Position numbers and translations under genes: made by a program. Under the pieces are notes generated by a model that did not search any database, was not told the DNA's origin, and saw only the letters and a list, made by a program, of their open reading frames with translations. From positions 5,642,001-5,706,000 of the forward strand of contig NZ_CP045702.1 of NCBI RefSeq assembly GCF_014216315.1: a stretch of DNA of 64,000 nucleotides. Reading direction: 5' to 3'. This stretch comes from Streptomyces finlayi. Lineage in GTDB: Bacteria; Actinomycetota; Actinomycetes; Streptomycetales; Streptomycetaceae. This document shows, piece by piece, positions 35,089 to 44,422 of the stretch. How positions within the stretch are numbered: the stretch's first letter is position 1; each line of letters begins with the position of its first letter.

Positions 35089-36432
35089 ATGGACACCCGC
35101 CCCGCACTCGATCAGGGTCCGCTCGACGCCGTTGATCTCGCCGATCCGCTCCTGCACGCCCACCACGACCTGGGGCCGTTGTGGCGCCGCCTGCGGGCCG
35201 AGGCGCCGGTGCACTGGCAGCCCGAAAGCAGTAGCCGTCCAGGGTTCTGGGTGATCACCGGTTACACGGACGTCGTCTCGGTACTCAGCGACAGCGCGAG
35301 CTTCACCTCGGAGCGGGGCAACGTGCTGGACACCCTGCTCGCCGGCGGTGACTCGGCAGCCGGGAGGATGCTGGCCGTCACGGACGGACAGCCGCACAAG
35401 GCGCTGCGCAGCGCCCTGCTGAAGCCGTTCTCGCCGCGCTCCCTCGACGTGGTGGTCGAGAGCGTGCGGCGCGGTACCCGGCGGCTGGTCGAGGAGGCGG
35501 TGGAGCGGGGCGAGGTGGACTTCGCCGCCGACGTGGCCGCGCACATTCCGCTCGCCGCCATCTGTGACCTGCTCGGCGTGCCGCCCTCCGACCGGCAGCA
35601 CATCATCGAGCTCACCTCCTCCGCCCTGTCCACCGAGGACGGGCTCCCCAACGAGGAGGCAACCTGGGCGTCGCGCAACGGACTGCTGCTCTACTTCTCG
35701 GAGCTGGCCGCCGCCCGGCACGACAAGCCGTACGACGATGTTGTCAGCCTGCTGGTGACCAAGGAAATCGACGGGCGGCCCCTCACGCACGAGGAGATCG
35801 TCTTCAACTGTTACAGCATCATCATGGGCGGCCACGAGACGACCCGCTTCTCGATGGTCGGCGGGCTCCAGGCGCTGATGGACCGGCCCGGTCAGTGGCG
35901 GGCGCTCAAGTCCGGCGAGGTGACCACGGACTCGGCGGTCGAGGAGGTACTGCGCTGGACGAGCCCTGCTCTGCACAGCGGGCGGACCGCGACCCAGGAC
36001 CTCTTCCTCGGTGACCAGTTCGTCGAGGAGGGCGACATCGTCACCACCTGGCTGGCCTCCGCCAACCGCGACGGTCGGGTCTTCGCCGAGCCCGACGAGT
36101 TCGACCTGGCGCGGACCCCCAACAAGCACCTGTCGTTCGCCTACGGGCCACACTTCTGCCTCGGTGCCTTCCTGGCCCGCGCCGAGCTGACGGCCCTCCT
36201 GGAGAGCCTGTGCGACCTGGTCGCCGAGGCCCGTCCGACAGGCCCGCCGAGTTATGTGTACTCGAACTTCCTGAGCGGTCTCTCGTCCCAGCCGGTGAGC
36301 CTCACCGGAGAGCCGGCAGCGCGTCGAGCACCGCTGACATCGTCTGCCGGGGGTGTGTGCCCGGGAACGAGTGACCGCCGGGCAGCACCCGGGTCCGGTG
36401 CTCCGCCGGGGTGTACGCTGCCCACGGTCTGA
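35089..36432 (+). CDS. Cytochrome P450
   Basis: 447 aa. I-helix GGHETT, K-helix EEVLRW (ExxR) and heme-binding FAYGPHFCLGAFLARAE with the Cys ligand. The N-terminal part SERGNVLDTLLAGGDSAAGR followed by MLAVTDGQPH resembles P450s that hydroxylate carrier-bound amino acids in antibiotic pathways (NovI/NikQ type; from memory). The normal P450 end is near residue 404; the frame then runs about 43 further residues and overlaps the convergent thioesterase gene by 131 bp. The extra tail is probably not functional. Confidence 0.9.
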   Translation: MDTRPALDQGPLDAVDLADPLLHAHHDLGPLWRRLRAEAPVHWQPESSSRPGFWVITGYTDVVSVLSDSASFTSERGNVLDTLLAGGDSAAGRMLAVTDGQPHKALRSALLKPFSPRSLDVVVESVRRGTRRLVEEAVERGEVDFAADVAAHIPLAAICDLLGVPPSDRQHIIELTSSALSTEDGLPNEEATWASRNGLLLYFSELAAARHDKPYDDVVSLLVTKEIDGRPLTHEEIVFNCYSIIMGGHETTRFSMVGGLQALMDRPGQWRALKSGEVTTDSAVEEVLRWTSPALHSGRTATQDLFLGDQFVEEGDIVTTWLASANRDGRVFAEPDEFDLARTPNKHLSFAYGPHFCLGAFLARAELTALLESLCDLVAEARPTGPPSYVYSNFLSGLSSQPVSLTGEPAARRAPLTSSAGGVCPGTSDRRAAPGSGAPPGCTLPTV

Positions 36433-37066
36433 CCTGCGCCACCGGGGCCACCGTGTCTTCCTCGCCGGCGAAGGTGAAGAGCGGGCAGCTCACGCCGACC
36501 GGGTGCGGAATGAGGTAGCCCTCAGCGAGGGCCAGGTCACCCCGGACGGCCGTCAGCAGATCGCTCAGAAAGTCAGGGAAGGCCAGGAGTTCGCGCGGCA
36601 GCCCGCCGGTGCTCAGCAGCCAGGCGATCAACTCGTCGTCGGGGCGGGCCGCGATCGGCTCCCGGATCAGGGCCAGATGCGGCGCGCGGGACGCCGAGGC
36701 CAGCAGGGCGCTGGGCGGCCGCAGCCCCGCCCGCTCGATCCGCAGCGTCAGCTCGTACGCCACCACGGCGCCGAAGCTGTGACCGAACAGGGCGTAGGGC
36801 ATGGTCAGTTCGGGCTCAAGGCCGTGGAGAAGAGCCTCGACCAGTGCGTCGAGATCGTCCGGTACGGGCTCGTCGATCCGCGAGCCGCGGCCCGGCAGTT
36901 CCACCGGCACCAGCTCCATATGCTCGGGGACGTAAGGTCGCCAGGCACCGAAGGTGCCCGCGCCACTGCCTGCAGGCGGAAGGCATATCAGCCTCAGGCG
37001 AGGATTCCCGACGGTGAACCGGGCACTGACCCAGTCGACTGCTGGTGTACTGTCCGCTGTGCTCAT
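36302..37066 (-). CDS. Type II thioesterase (second copy)
   Basis: 254 aa from ATG 37066 (MSTADSTP); the frame is open to 37102. Motifs: LRLICLPPAGSGAGTFGAW, VELPGRGSRID, FGHSFGAVVAYEL (nucleophile Ser) and VLPGGHSFPGTH (His). The role is editing of carrier proteins. Two type II thioesterases in one cluster with no integrated TE raise the option that one of them releases the product. It is convergent and overlapping with the P450. Confidence 0.9.
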   Translation of the reverse strand: MSTADSTPAVDWVSARFTVGNPRLRLICLPPAGSGAGTFGAWRPYVPEHMELVPVELPGRGSRIDEPVPDDLDALVEALLHGLEPELTMPYALFGHSFGAVVAYELTLRIERAGLRPPSALLASASRAPHLALIREPIAARPDDELIAWLLSTGGLPRELLAFPDFLSDLLTAVRGDLALAEGYLIPHPVGVSCPLFTFAGEEDTVAPVAQVRPWAAYTPAEHRTRVLPGGHSFPGTHPRQTMSAVLDALPALR

Positions 37067-37411
37067 GCCGGTCAGCCTCACCGCCGCGCCCGGTTCCGGC
37101 AAGGCAGCCGGGCGGCAACTTCGGCGGAAACACTCCAGATGGAGAGGGCGCCGGGGCAGTGCGCTGTGTGTGGATCACGCGCGGGGTCCCGCGTTCGGAT
37201 CACGCCGGGCTTGCGTGCCCCGGCCCGCGCCGCATCGCGGCGGTTGCGACGTGCGCTTGCCGTCCGGCATCAGCCCTCGCAGGTACGGCCGCCCCTTGGC
37301 CCGAAGGTCACGCCGCGACGACGGACCGTGTCCACCTCCTCGTGTACAGCAGCTGACGAGGTGTCATGACGCGTCTGGAAAAAGCTGGTTGGGGTGCCCG
37401 ACAAAGCTCTT

Positions 37412-37574
37412 AGGTCCTGTCTGGAGTTCCAGCGCGGGAGAAGGAGCGGCGTCCGGTGCCGTCGAATCCAAGGCGGAGGAGGGAGCGATGGCGGAGCCCT
37501 CGCGACTGACGACAACGCCGGAGGCGGCGGTGCCGGACGCCGCGACGCCGCGGGGGAACTCCAGACAGGACCTA
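37412..37574. mobile_element. MITE-like element, 163 bp with perfect 20-bp terminal inverted repeats
   Basis: TAGGTCCTGTCTGGAGTTCC (37412-37431) and GGAACTCCAGACAGGACCTA (37555-37574) are exact reverse complements. TA bases at both tips would fit a TA target duplication, as made by IS5/IS630-type elements. The inside has no transposase. It lies in the otherwise empty gap 37067-37639, upstream of the ACP/dehydrogenase operon, and may affect that promoter. Confidence 0.75.
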
Positions 37575-37639
37575 GTTGCCGCGCGCTTGCCGGGCCCGTT
37601 GCCTGGGCTCGGTGATCGGCGGGTCCTAGCGTCGACGTC

Positions 37640-37984
37640 ATGACTCACACTCCTGCAGCCATCGGCACCGAGGCCATCGCTCCCGTGGTGATCGGTATGG
37701 TCCAGGTGATCGCGCCACGCAAGCTGGACCGGATCGATCTCGACCACCGGCTCGTCGGTGACCTCGGCTTCCACTCCTTGGTCCTCGCGGAGCTCGGCTA
37801 CAACCTGGAGGATCTCTTCACCCTCCAGGCGCTGAATCCTGAGGCCGCCATGAAGCTGGAGCGGGTCAGCGACGTGATCGAGCTGGTCAGCGCCGAGGTG
37901 GCCGCGGGCCGGGCGGCGCTGCCCGACGCGGAGACCATGAGCGGCATGTTCAGCCGCTACGGCGTCGACAGCCCCCTGGTATGA
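37640..37984 (+). CDS. Acyl carrier protein with GFHSL in place of GxDSL
   Basis: 114 aa. Helical carrier fold with the modifiable Ser in LVGDLGFHSLVLAELGYNLE; the Asp normally before Ser is His. The C-terminal extension after about residue 85 is longer than usual. It overlaps the acyl-CoA dehydrogenase gene by 4 nt (ATGA), so the two are co-translated and the carrier probably presents the substrate to that flavoenzyme. Confidence 0.85.
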   Translation: MTHTPAAIGTEAIAPVVIGMVQVIAPRKLDRIDLDHRLVGDLGFHSLVLAELGYNLEDLFTLQALNPEAAMKLERVSDVIELVSAEVAAGRAALPDAETMSGMFSRYGVDSPLV

Positions 37985-39735
37985 GCGGCCACGCAGTGGA
38001 GCGCCCGGTCCACGCGCTGGTCGCCGATCTGGAGCGGACGCTCGGTGACCCGTTTGCGGAGGGCGGCCCATTCAGCTTCGCCGAGATCGTCGCGCACGAG
38101 GAGAACGACAGCCTTCCGCCAGGAGCGGTGGAGCTGCTCAGATCGTGGGGCTTCTCCGGGTACCTGGTGCCCGAGGAGTTCGGCGGTCGGCTTCGGAATC
38201 TCGAAGATCTCTTCCTGCTTACCCGTACGCTCGCGCGCCGCAATCTGACGCTCGCGGTGATGTTCGGCTCCGCGCTCCTCGGTGTCAACTCGGTTTGGCT
38301 GTGGGGGAACGACGAACAGCGCGCGCGGGTCGCGGGTGCCCTCCTGGACGGGGAGCTTGCCTGCTTCGCGGTGTCCGAACCAGACCACGGCAGCGATCTC
38401 GGCACCAACGAGACCACTGCCGAGCCCGACGGCGACGACTTCCTCCTGACCGGAGAGAAGTGGCCCGTCGGCAACGCGACCCGGGGCCGCTTCGTCACGG
38501 TTTATGCGGCGATCGGCGGTTCGCGGTCCTCCTTGTTGCTCCTTGACAAGGAGCAGATGGAGAAGGGTAGTTGGACCAACCACCCTTTCGTGAGGACTGT
38601 CGGGTTGCGCGGACACGACCTCAGCGGCATCACCTTCGACCGCACCAGGGTGCCCGCCGGCGCACTCCTCGGGCGCCCCGGTGCCGGACTGGTCCAGATC
38701 ATTCAGGTGCTCCAGATCACCCGTACAGCGATCGGAGCGCTGTCCATCGGCACCATGGACTCGGTGCTGCGGATCGCTCTGCGTCACGCGCGTGATCGGG
38801 TGCTCTACGGACAGGAGATCTACAGGCTCCCTGTCATCCGGCGGCATCTGGTCAATTCCCATGTGGACCTGCTGATCGCGGAATGCACGGCGCTGCCGGT
38901 GGCGCGTTCGCTCTCCGTCGTGCCGTCCCGGCTCAGCCTGTGGTCGTCCGTGGTCAAGTACCTCGTCCCTACCCTCGGTGAGGAGGTTGTGCAGGAAGCC
39001 GCCAGGGTTCTCGGAGCCCGGAGCTATCTGCGGGAAGGCGTGGCCTCCGGCGCCTTCCAGAAGCTCCAGCGCGACCATGCGATCGCGAGCATCTTCGAGG
39101 GGACCACGCACGTCAACCTCCACAGCATCGCTTCACAGCTTCCCGCGGTGGCGCGAGTGGCCGACCGTCCCGCCGTCGGCGGGGAAGAGGTACTGCGGCA
39201 GCTCTTCGACTGGTCCGAGGATGCCCCGCAGTGGCATCCGTCGGGCAGGGCGCTGCGGCTGACCAACGCCAGTGAGGACGAGATCACCCGGGGCTGGGGC
39301 CCGGCAGCCGCCGAGGCTCGCCGGATCGCGGAATGCGAACTCGCCGAGCCCGAGGGCGCCGCGCTCGTCAAGGTTCTCAGTGAGCTCTCCGAGCGCCGGA
39401 CGGACTTCTACGCGCGGATCGCCGCCGAGGCACCCGACGCCGTGTCCACGCACGGGCAGGATCAGGCCGCCGAGCACTGCGTCCACCACGCGGCTGCCTC
39501 CTGCCTCTATACCTGGCTCTACTCCTTCGAGCGAGAGCGTGCGGCGCAGGGCGGTAGCGGATGGCTGGTGCTGGTGCTGGTGCTTCAGCGACTGCTGAGG
39601 CGGCTGGACCACACGACCGAGCTGGAGGAGAGCTGCTTGCCGTGGCTGGAAGAGCTGATGCTGTCGAGCCTCGACGGCCCGCGGCACTTCTCACTCCAGG
39701 CCGTCAGATCAGCTGCCGGGTCGACGTCGGCATGA
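37981..39735 (+). CDS. Acyl-CoA dehydrogenase-like flavoprotein
   Basis: 584 aa, longer than typical acyl-CoA dehydrogenases (about 380). FAD/substrate segments CFAVSEPDHGSDLGTNET and RTVGLRGHDLSGITFDRTRV are present, and a catalytic Glu is in ASIFEGTTHVNLHS. The extra C-terminal region of about 180 residues recalls large multi-domain relatives. Paired with the overlapping ACP, it likely introduces an alpha,beta double bond into a carrier-bound acyl or aminoacyl chain. It converges with the regulator gene, 25 bp apart. Confidence 0.9.
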   Translation: MSGHAVERPVHALVADLERTLGDPFAEGGPFSFAEIVAHEENDSLPPGAVELLRSWGFSGYLVPEEFGGRLRNLEDLFLLTRTLARRNLTLAVMFGSALLGVNSVWLWGNDEQRARVAGALLDGELACFAVSEPDHGSDLGTNETTAEPDGDDFLLTGEKWPVGNATRGRFVTVYAAIGGSRSSLLLLDKEQMEKGSWTNHPFVRTVGLRGHDLSGITFDRTRVPAGALLGRPGAGLVQIIQVLQITRTAIGALSIGTMDSVLRIALRHARDRVLYGQEIYRLPVIRRHLVNSHVDLLIAECTALPVARSLSVVPSRLSLWSSVVKYLVPTLGEEVVQEAARVLGARSYLREGVASGAFQKLQRDHAIASIFEGTTHVNLHSIASQLPAVARVADRPAVGGEEVLRQLFDWSEDAPQWHPSGRALRLTNASEDEITRGWGPAAAEARRIAECELAEPEGAALVKVLSELSERRTDFYARIAAEAPDAVSTHGQDQAAEHCVHHAAASCLYTWLYSFERERAAQGGSGWLVLVLVLQRLLRRLDHTTELEESCLPWLEELMLSSLDGPRHFSLQAVRSAAGSTSA

Positions 39736-39760
39736 GCGTGCCGCCGTCCCTGGCGGCACG

Positions 39761-41158
39761 TCAGATAGCTTGGCGCCAGGCGCTGCCCGCGAGTGCGGGC
39801 CACTCGCGGCCCTGCTCGGTGGACCGTCCGAGGCCCGTCGAGCGCTCCTCCTGTGTGACCCAGTGCCGCACGAGTGCGTGGACCCCATATCTGTACTGCT
39901 GCCCCCGATGGATCTGGACCAGTGAGACGTCCGCGAGTTCGGCCAGGAGATGAGCGACGCGTGTGCTTCCGTGTCCGCCGCCCGACTGGGCCGGGATCGC
40001 GTCCAGGGAGAACGTGCGGGGCAGTGAGGACAGTTCACGGAGCAGCTCGCGGTGAGGCGTAGGCAACAGGTCGTAGCTCCACCGCACGCTGTCCGACAGC
40101 GTGCGGTGCCGCGACAGGTCACCGGCGTCGACGTGTGCGAGCAGATGGAAGAGCGTCGCGTCGTGCAGGAGGGTGGTGAGAGGGAGTGATCTGAGTCCTC
40201 GCGCGGCCACTTCTATCGCGAGTGGCATGCCGTCGAGGAGTCGGCAGAGCTGCTGCACCAGCGGCAGACGGTTGCCGAGGTCGAGCGTCGGCAGACTGGC
40301 CCGTACCCGGCGCAGGAACAGCTCCACCGCGCTCGGGAGCTCGGTGTCCGAGCTGTCCCGCTGATCGCACGAAAGCGGCTCGACCTCCCAGGTCTCGGCC
40401 GCGCCGACGGCCAGGGCGCGGCGCGAGGTCACCATGATCTGAAGTCCGGGATGCTCGTCGAGGAGCTGCCGCGCGACCCGTGCCGTCTGCTGCGAGACAT
40501 GCTCGGCACTGTCCAGGACCAGGAGCCGCCGTCCGAGCCCAGCACCGGCACGCGCACCGCCTTCGTCACTGGTCAGACGCCGCACTACACGCGTCAACTC
40601 AGCTGCTGAAGCGGCGGGTTCCAGATGCTGGGGCGGGATGTCGTGCAGTTCGGCGACGGCCACTCCGCCCTGGAACAGCGGGCGCAGCCGGGATGCCGCG
40701 GCCAGGGCGATGCGGGTCTTGCCCACGCCACCGGGTCCGGTGAGAACGATCAGCCGACTGCGCTGCGCGGCGGAGAGGACGTGCCCCATGTCGGCCTGGC
40801 GGCCCACCAACGCGTCGCCCAAGGGCCGGGGGCCCTGCCACGGCGGGAGCGCTGTCGTGTCGGAGTGGGGGTCTGGGGGCTGCCCGAGCGCTGGCCGGCG
40901 CCCGCTGTCCCAGGGCGCCGGCTCGGAGAACGCGGTGGCGGTTGCGCCGAGCGCGGTGAGTAGCAGGTTTACGGAGGTCCGACGTGGATTGGTGTTGGAG
41001 CCGGTTTCCAGATTGCGGATGGTCCGGACACTGACGCCGGAGCGGTCGGAGAGCTCCTCCTGCGTCCAGCCGGATAGTCTGCGTTGATTGAGAAGGAAGT
41101 CGCGGAGTTGGTGAATGTCTGTTCTGTCGAAAGAGTAGAGTTCTTTCAGAATCGGCAT
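39761..41158 (-). CDS. XRE/NB-ARC (STAND-type) transcriptional regulator
   Basis: 465 aa from ATG 41158 with GGGGGG upstream. The N-terminal helix-turn-helix (LNQRRLSGWTQEELSDRSGV, SVRTIRNLETGSNTNPRRTS) is followed by a linker and an NTPase module: Walker A LTGPGGVGKTRIAL, Walker B RLLVLDSAEHV, VTSRRAL and GMPLAIEVAARGL. It lacks the long tetratricopeptide tail of larger relatives. This is the only regulator of pathway-specific type in the central cluster and is the best candidate for its activator. Confidence 0.88.
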   Translation of the reverse strand: MPILKELYSFDRTDIHQLRDFLLNQRRLSGWTQEELSDRSGVSVRTIRNLETGSNTNPRRTSVNLLLTALGATATAFSEPAPWDSGRRPALGQPPDPHSDTTALPPWQGPRPLGDALVGRQADMGHVLSAAQRSRLIVLTGPGGVGKTRIALAAASRLRPLFQGGVAVAELHDIPPQHLEPAASAAELTRVVRRLTSDEGGARAGAGLGRRLLVLDSAEHVSQQTARVARQLLDEHPGLQIMVTSRRALAVGAAETWEVEPLSCDQRDSSDTELPSAVELFLRRVRASLPTLDLGNRLPLVQQLCRLLDGMPLAIEVAARGLRSLPLTTLLHDATLFHLLAHVDAGDLSRHRTLSDSVRWSYDLLPTPHRELLRELSSLPRTFSLDAIPAQSGGGHGSTRVAHLLAELADVSLVQIHRGQQYRYGVHALVRHWVTQEERSTGLGRSTEQGREWPALAGSAWRQAI

Positions 41159-41977
41159 GTAAAGCCCCCCGTGAATGATTAACAGTGCCAGTCGGGCGAA
41201 TCCGCGCGATGCGAAAACCCGGTCGCCGCATTCCTTATGAGAGCGGTGGTACCGACAGGTGAGCGGTGGCGCTTGTGGCGCCAGGAGATTCGCGTGTGCG
41301 CTGACGAGCGGCTCAGTGAAGCCTCTCCGTGTAATTATGGAGGACCCTACTCGAAAACTTCATCCGCGTGGGAGATGTGAAGGCGGCAGAAAATTCGGCT
41401 GAGCAGCATGGCTCCGACCGCTCCGGCTTTGATCAGCTTTGACTCGCCAGCAGGGCCGAGGGTCGTCGGCGTACGTGCTGAATTCATCAGCACGTACCTA
41501 TTCGTTCCTTGCGGAGCGAGTGTGTGTGGAGGTAGGGGCGCGGCATGGACCTGCTTGCCCGTGTCGCATGCGCAGCCCTCTTCGAAGAGGCGGGAAACCA
41601 GCGTTCAAGGTGTCCTGCACTGATCGGTCGCCTTTCGTGTCTGGTGCACGGCCAATACCTGGGCTGTGGGGTGGGACGTGATCCCACGAAGCCCGGGAGG
41701 TGGTCGACGGTTTCGGGCGTCGGATGGGATTCGACGAGACATCCCTTCTCCCGGCGGATCGATCCCCGTCATGCCGTCCTTCCGGGTGCCCGGACAGGAA
41801 ACGCCGTACTGTCCCGAGCCGATCGGCGCTGCCGGTCCCGGAAGGGCATCGGTCAAGTCGACGAACGCTCATGACGGCCTGAAAGTACCGCATCGATTTG
41901 CTCTCAGACAGGCAAGATTGGCTTAAAATAACATTGTCGGATGATGAAGCTCGAGTGTTTTACCGGGTCGATTGTTT
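41159..41977. other. Non-coding stretch with a GTGGGA-CGTGA-TCCCAC hairpin
   Basis: This 819-bp gap separates the divergent-side regulator start from the 3' end of the transferase gene. No frame has family features or a good ribosome binding site. The hairpin at 41671-41687 resembles those at 3843 and 51720. The last 60 bases before 41978 are AT-rich. Confidence 0.5.
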
Positions 41978-42703
41978 CTAATTATCCCAATTTTTCCCTG
42001 CTTTCGGCGCCAAACCGTCCAGGTAGCCATTGGGTGCGTAGCTGGCTGAAAATGCCACTACGGACAGGAGCAGGCTGGAACGCGCCGCCCAGCGCCCTGT
42101 GAGCCCAGCTGGGTAGGGGGATGAAAAGGGCGTTCCGGGCGTCGGGGGAGTGGTGCGGAACGTGCCGTCGGGCCGCAGCCGAACGGTGAAGTCCCGAAAG
42201 CCGAAACGGGTTCCCGTCCAGGGCGAGAACGCCTTGTAGGAAGCCTCCTTGGCGCAGAAGAGCAGACGGTCCAGTGGCAGACCGGCAGCCGAGGGAAAGT
42301 CCTGCCGGAGCCAGCCCGCCTCGACGTCCGTGACGATCCGCTCCGCCATGAAGCGGGGGAGGGGCTCCCGCGGCTCCGCGTCGATGCCCAGAGCGGCGAA
42401 GTCCTTGGTCGGCGCGACAGCGGCCGCGCGGTAGTTTCGGCAATGGGTCATGCTCCCCACGACCCCCGCAGGCCAGCCGGGTGCGCCCAGGGGGCCGGGC
42501 ACCAAGGGCGCCGGAGCCACCCCGAGGGCGGCCAGTGCCGCACGGGCGCACCCGCGCACCGTGGTGAACTCCTTGCGCCGCTCGTCGAGCACCCCTTCCA
42601 CCACCGCCTGTTCGGTGGCGAAGAGGGTGATGGAGGAGTCCGGGCCGTCGTCGTCGAATGCCTCCCGCGCCCGCACCCCGGCGGGCACCACCTCAGCGAT
42701 CAC
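41978..42703 (-). CDS. Sfp/EntD-type 4'-phosphopantetheinyl transferase
   Basis: 241 aa. GTG 42703 is chosen because AGGAGG lies about 6 nt upstream, and relatives begin similarly (VIAEVVPAGVRAREAFDD). Motifs: VVGSMTHCRNYRAAAV, LGIDAEPREPLP (metal-binding Asp/Glu) and LLFCAKEASYKAFSPW. The enzyme converts apo to holo carrier domains of the three NRPSs and three free carriers in the cluster. Confidence 0.93.
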   Translation of the reverse strand: MIAEVVPAGVRAREAFDDDGPDSSITLFATEQAVVEGVLDERRKEFTTVRGCARAALAALGVAPAPLVPGPLGAPGWPAGVVGSMTHCRNYRAAAVAPTKDFAALGIDAEPREPLPRFMAERIVTDVEAGWLRQDFPSAAGLPLDRLLFCAKEASYKAFSPWTGTRFGFRDFTVRLRPDGTFRTTPPTPGTPFSSPYPAGLTGRWAARSSLLLSVVAFSASYAPNGYLDGLAPKAGKNWDN

Positions 42704-42991
42704 GCCTCGCCTCCTCCTGGTGAACAACGGGTTACGTGGGTGTCGCGATTCTTCCGGCTGCGGTGCGCCGGGCCGGCCCCCGGGGGCTGATCCGACGACG
42801 CGGCGGGCCGGATCCGCGCCGGGACCATCGAGGTGTACGACCGTAGTCCGGTCGATCGAGCGGCAATTCCCGCCCCGTGAGTTGCCGGTGCGCTGCCTGG
42901 CCCGGCCCGTTCCCTATCGACCAGCATGCATCGGAGGTCGGCGGCACACGCCCGGACAAGCGCGGAGACAAAGGACAGAGGACGACTAGCC

Positions 42992-44383
42992 ATGGCGCAG
43001 GCGCGTCCCGAAGAGACCGAGCCGGTTTCGGTCAGCCCCCCGTCGCTGTGGCGGGATCGCGACTACATGTACTGGTGGTCGGGGAACGGCCTGTCGACGC
43101 TGGGCACCAGCGTGTCGACGCTCGCCTTCCCCCTGCTTGTCCTCCACCTGACCGGATCCGCCGCCCAGGCCGGCGTCATCACCGTCCTGCACATGGTCGG
43201 CAGGCTGGCCACCCTCGCGGTGGGCGGGGCGCTGGCGGACCGGGTGTCCCGCCGCGCCATCCTGTGTCTCGTACCGCTGGTCCAGGCAGTGTCGATGGGC
43301 GTCGTCGCCCTGCTGGTACACAGGGGCGACCCCTCGATCACCCCGATCGGCGCGATGGCCCTGCTCAGTGGTCTGGCGGCCGGACTGCGGGTCGGTGTCT
43401 CGATGCCGGTTCTCCGCAGGATCGTACCCAAGGAGCAGGTCGCGACCGCGACGGCCCAAGGGATGGGCCGCGACATGGTCGCCCAGTTGATCGGCGCTCC
43501 GCTCGGTGGCCTGCTGTACTCGATGGGCCGCTGGATCCCGTTCCTCTTCGACGCGGTCTCCTTCCTCTTCGTCACCCTGGGCTCCCTGCTGATCCGCCGG
43601 CCCCTCGGCCCGGACCGGCACCCCGACGACGGGCCGCGGGCCAGCCTGGCCAAGGACGTGGGCGACGGCCTGCGCATGATCAGGCGCAGCGACTACCTGG
43701 TGTTCACGCTCATCTGGGGCGCCGTACTCAACGCCGTCGCCGAGGGTTTCATCCTGCTTTTCGTGGTGCTGGTACAGCACCGGGGAGGCGGGCCCACGGC
43801 GGTCGGTCTCGCCACCTCGCTCGCGGTCACCGGTGGTGTCATCGGAGCGGTCCTCGGCCCGCTGCTGATGGGCAAGCTGGGCGCACGGCGGGTCCTGATC
43901 ATCTCCGCGTGGGTCTTCATGGCCTCGTTCGCCGTGGTGGTGTCGGTCTCCCAGCCGTGGCAGATCGGCCTGGTCGTGATGGTCGGCATGGTCAGCATGG
44001 TGCCGATGAACGTCGTGATCGAGTCGTACGAGGTCCGGCTGGTCCCGGACCAGTACCAGGGCAGGGTCGCGGCGACCAGCCGCTTCTTCATCCAAGCGGT
44101 CCAGTGGATCGGCCCGTTGGGAGCGGGCATCCTCGCCGACGCGGCCGGCGTGGAGCGGGCCATCCTGGTGCTGGCGGCAGCCATGGCCCTGCTGGCGATC
44201 ACCCTGCACGCGGCGCGGCGGTATTTGAAGGTGCTCGACATCCCGCTGGCCGACGTGGAGGAACTTCCCCCGCCAGGGGCCGTGCCCACCGGCGAGCAGA
44301 GTGGGCCGGCGGCCCCTCCGCAGGACGACATCCTCACCCCGGCGACCGGGAGCGAGACGCTTGGAGACACACAGCAGCGATGA
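42992..44383 (+). CDS. MFS efflux transporter
   Basis: 463 aa from ATG 42992. It resembles the enterobactin-exporter-like (MFS_3) branch: about 12 transmembrane helices and the cytoplasmic motif GGALADRVSRRAIL between helices 2 and 3. Divergent from the transferase gene across a 288-bp promoter region, it heads a plus-strand operon with the amidase, KASIII-like, carrier and ligase genes. Export of the peptide product is the likely role. Confidence 0.88.
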   Translation: MAQARPEETEPVSVSPPSLWRDRDYMYWWSGNGLSTLGTSVSTLAFPLLVLHLTGSAAQAGVITVLHMVGRLATLAVGGALADRVSRRAILCLVPLVQAVSMGVVALLVHRGDPSITPIGAMALLSGLAAGLRVGVSMPVLRRIVPKEQVATATAQGMGRDMVAQLIGAPLGGLLYSMGRWIPFLFDAVSFLFVTLGSLLIRRPLGPDRHPDDGPRASLAKDVGDGLRMIRRSDYLVFTLIWGAVLNAVAEGFILLFVVLVQHRGGGPTAVGLATSLAVTGGVIGAVLGPLLMGKLGARRVLIISAWVFMASFAVVVSVSQPWQIGLVVMVGMVSMVPMNVVIESYEVRLVPDQYQGRVAATSRFFIQAVQWIGPLGAGILADAAGVERAILVLAAAMALLAITLHAARRYLKVLDIPLADVEELPPPGAVPTGEQSGPAAPPQDDILTPATGSETLGDTQQR

Positions 44384-44422
44384 CGGGCCTCGGCCCACCG
44401 ACCGGAACATACGAAGGAAATC

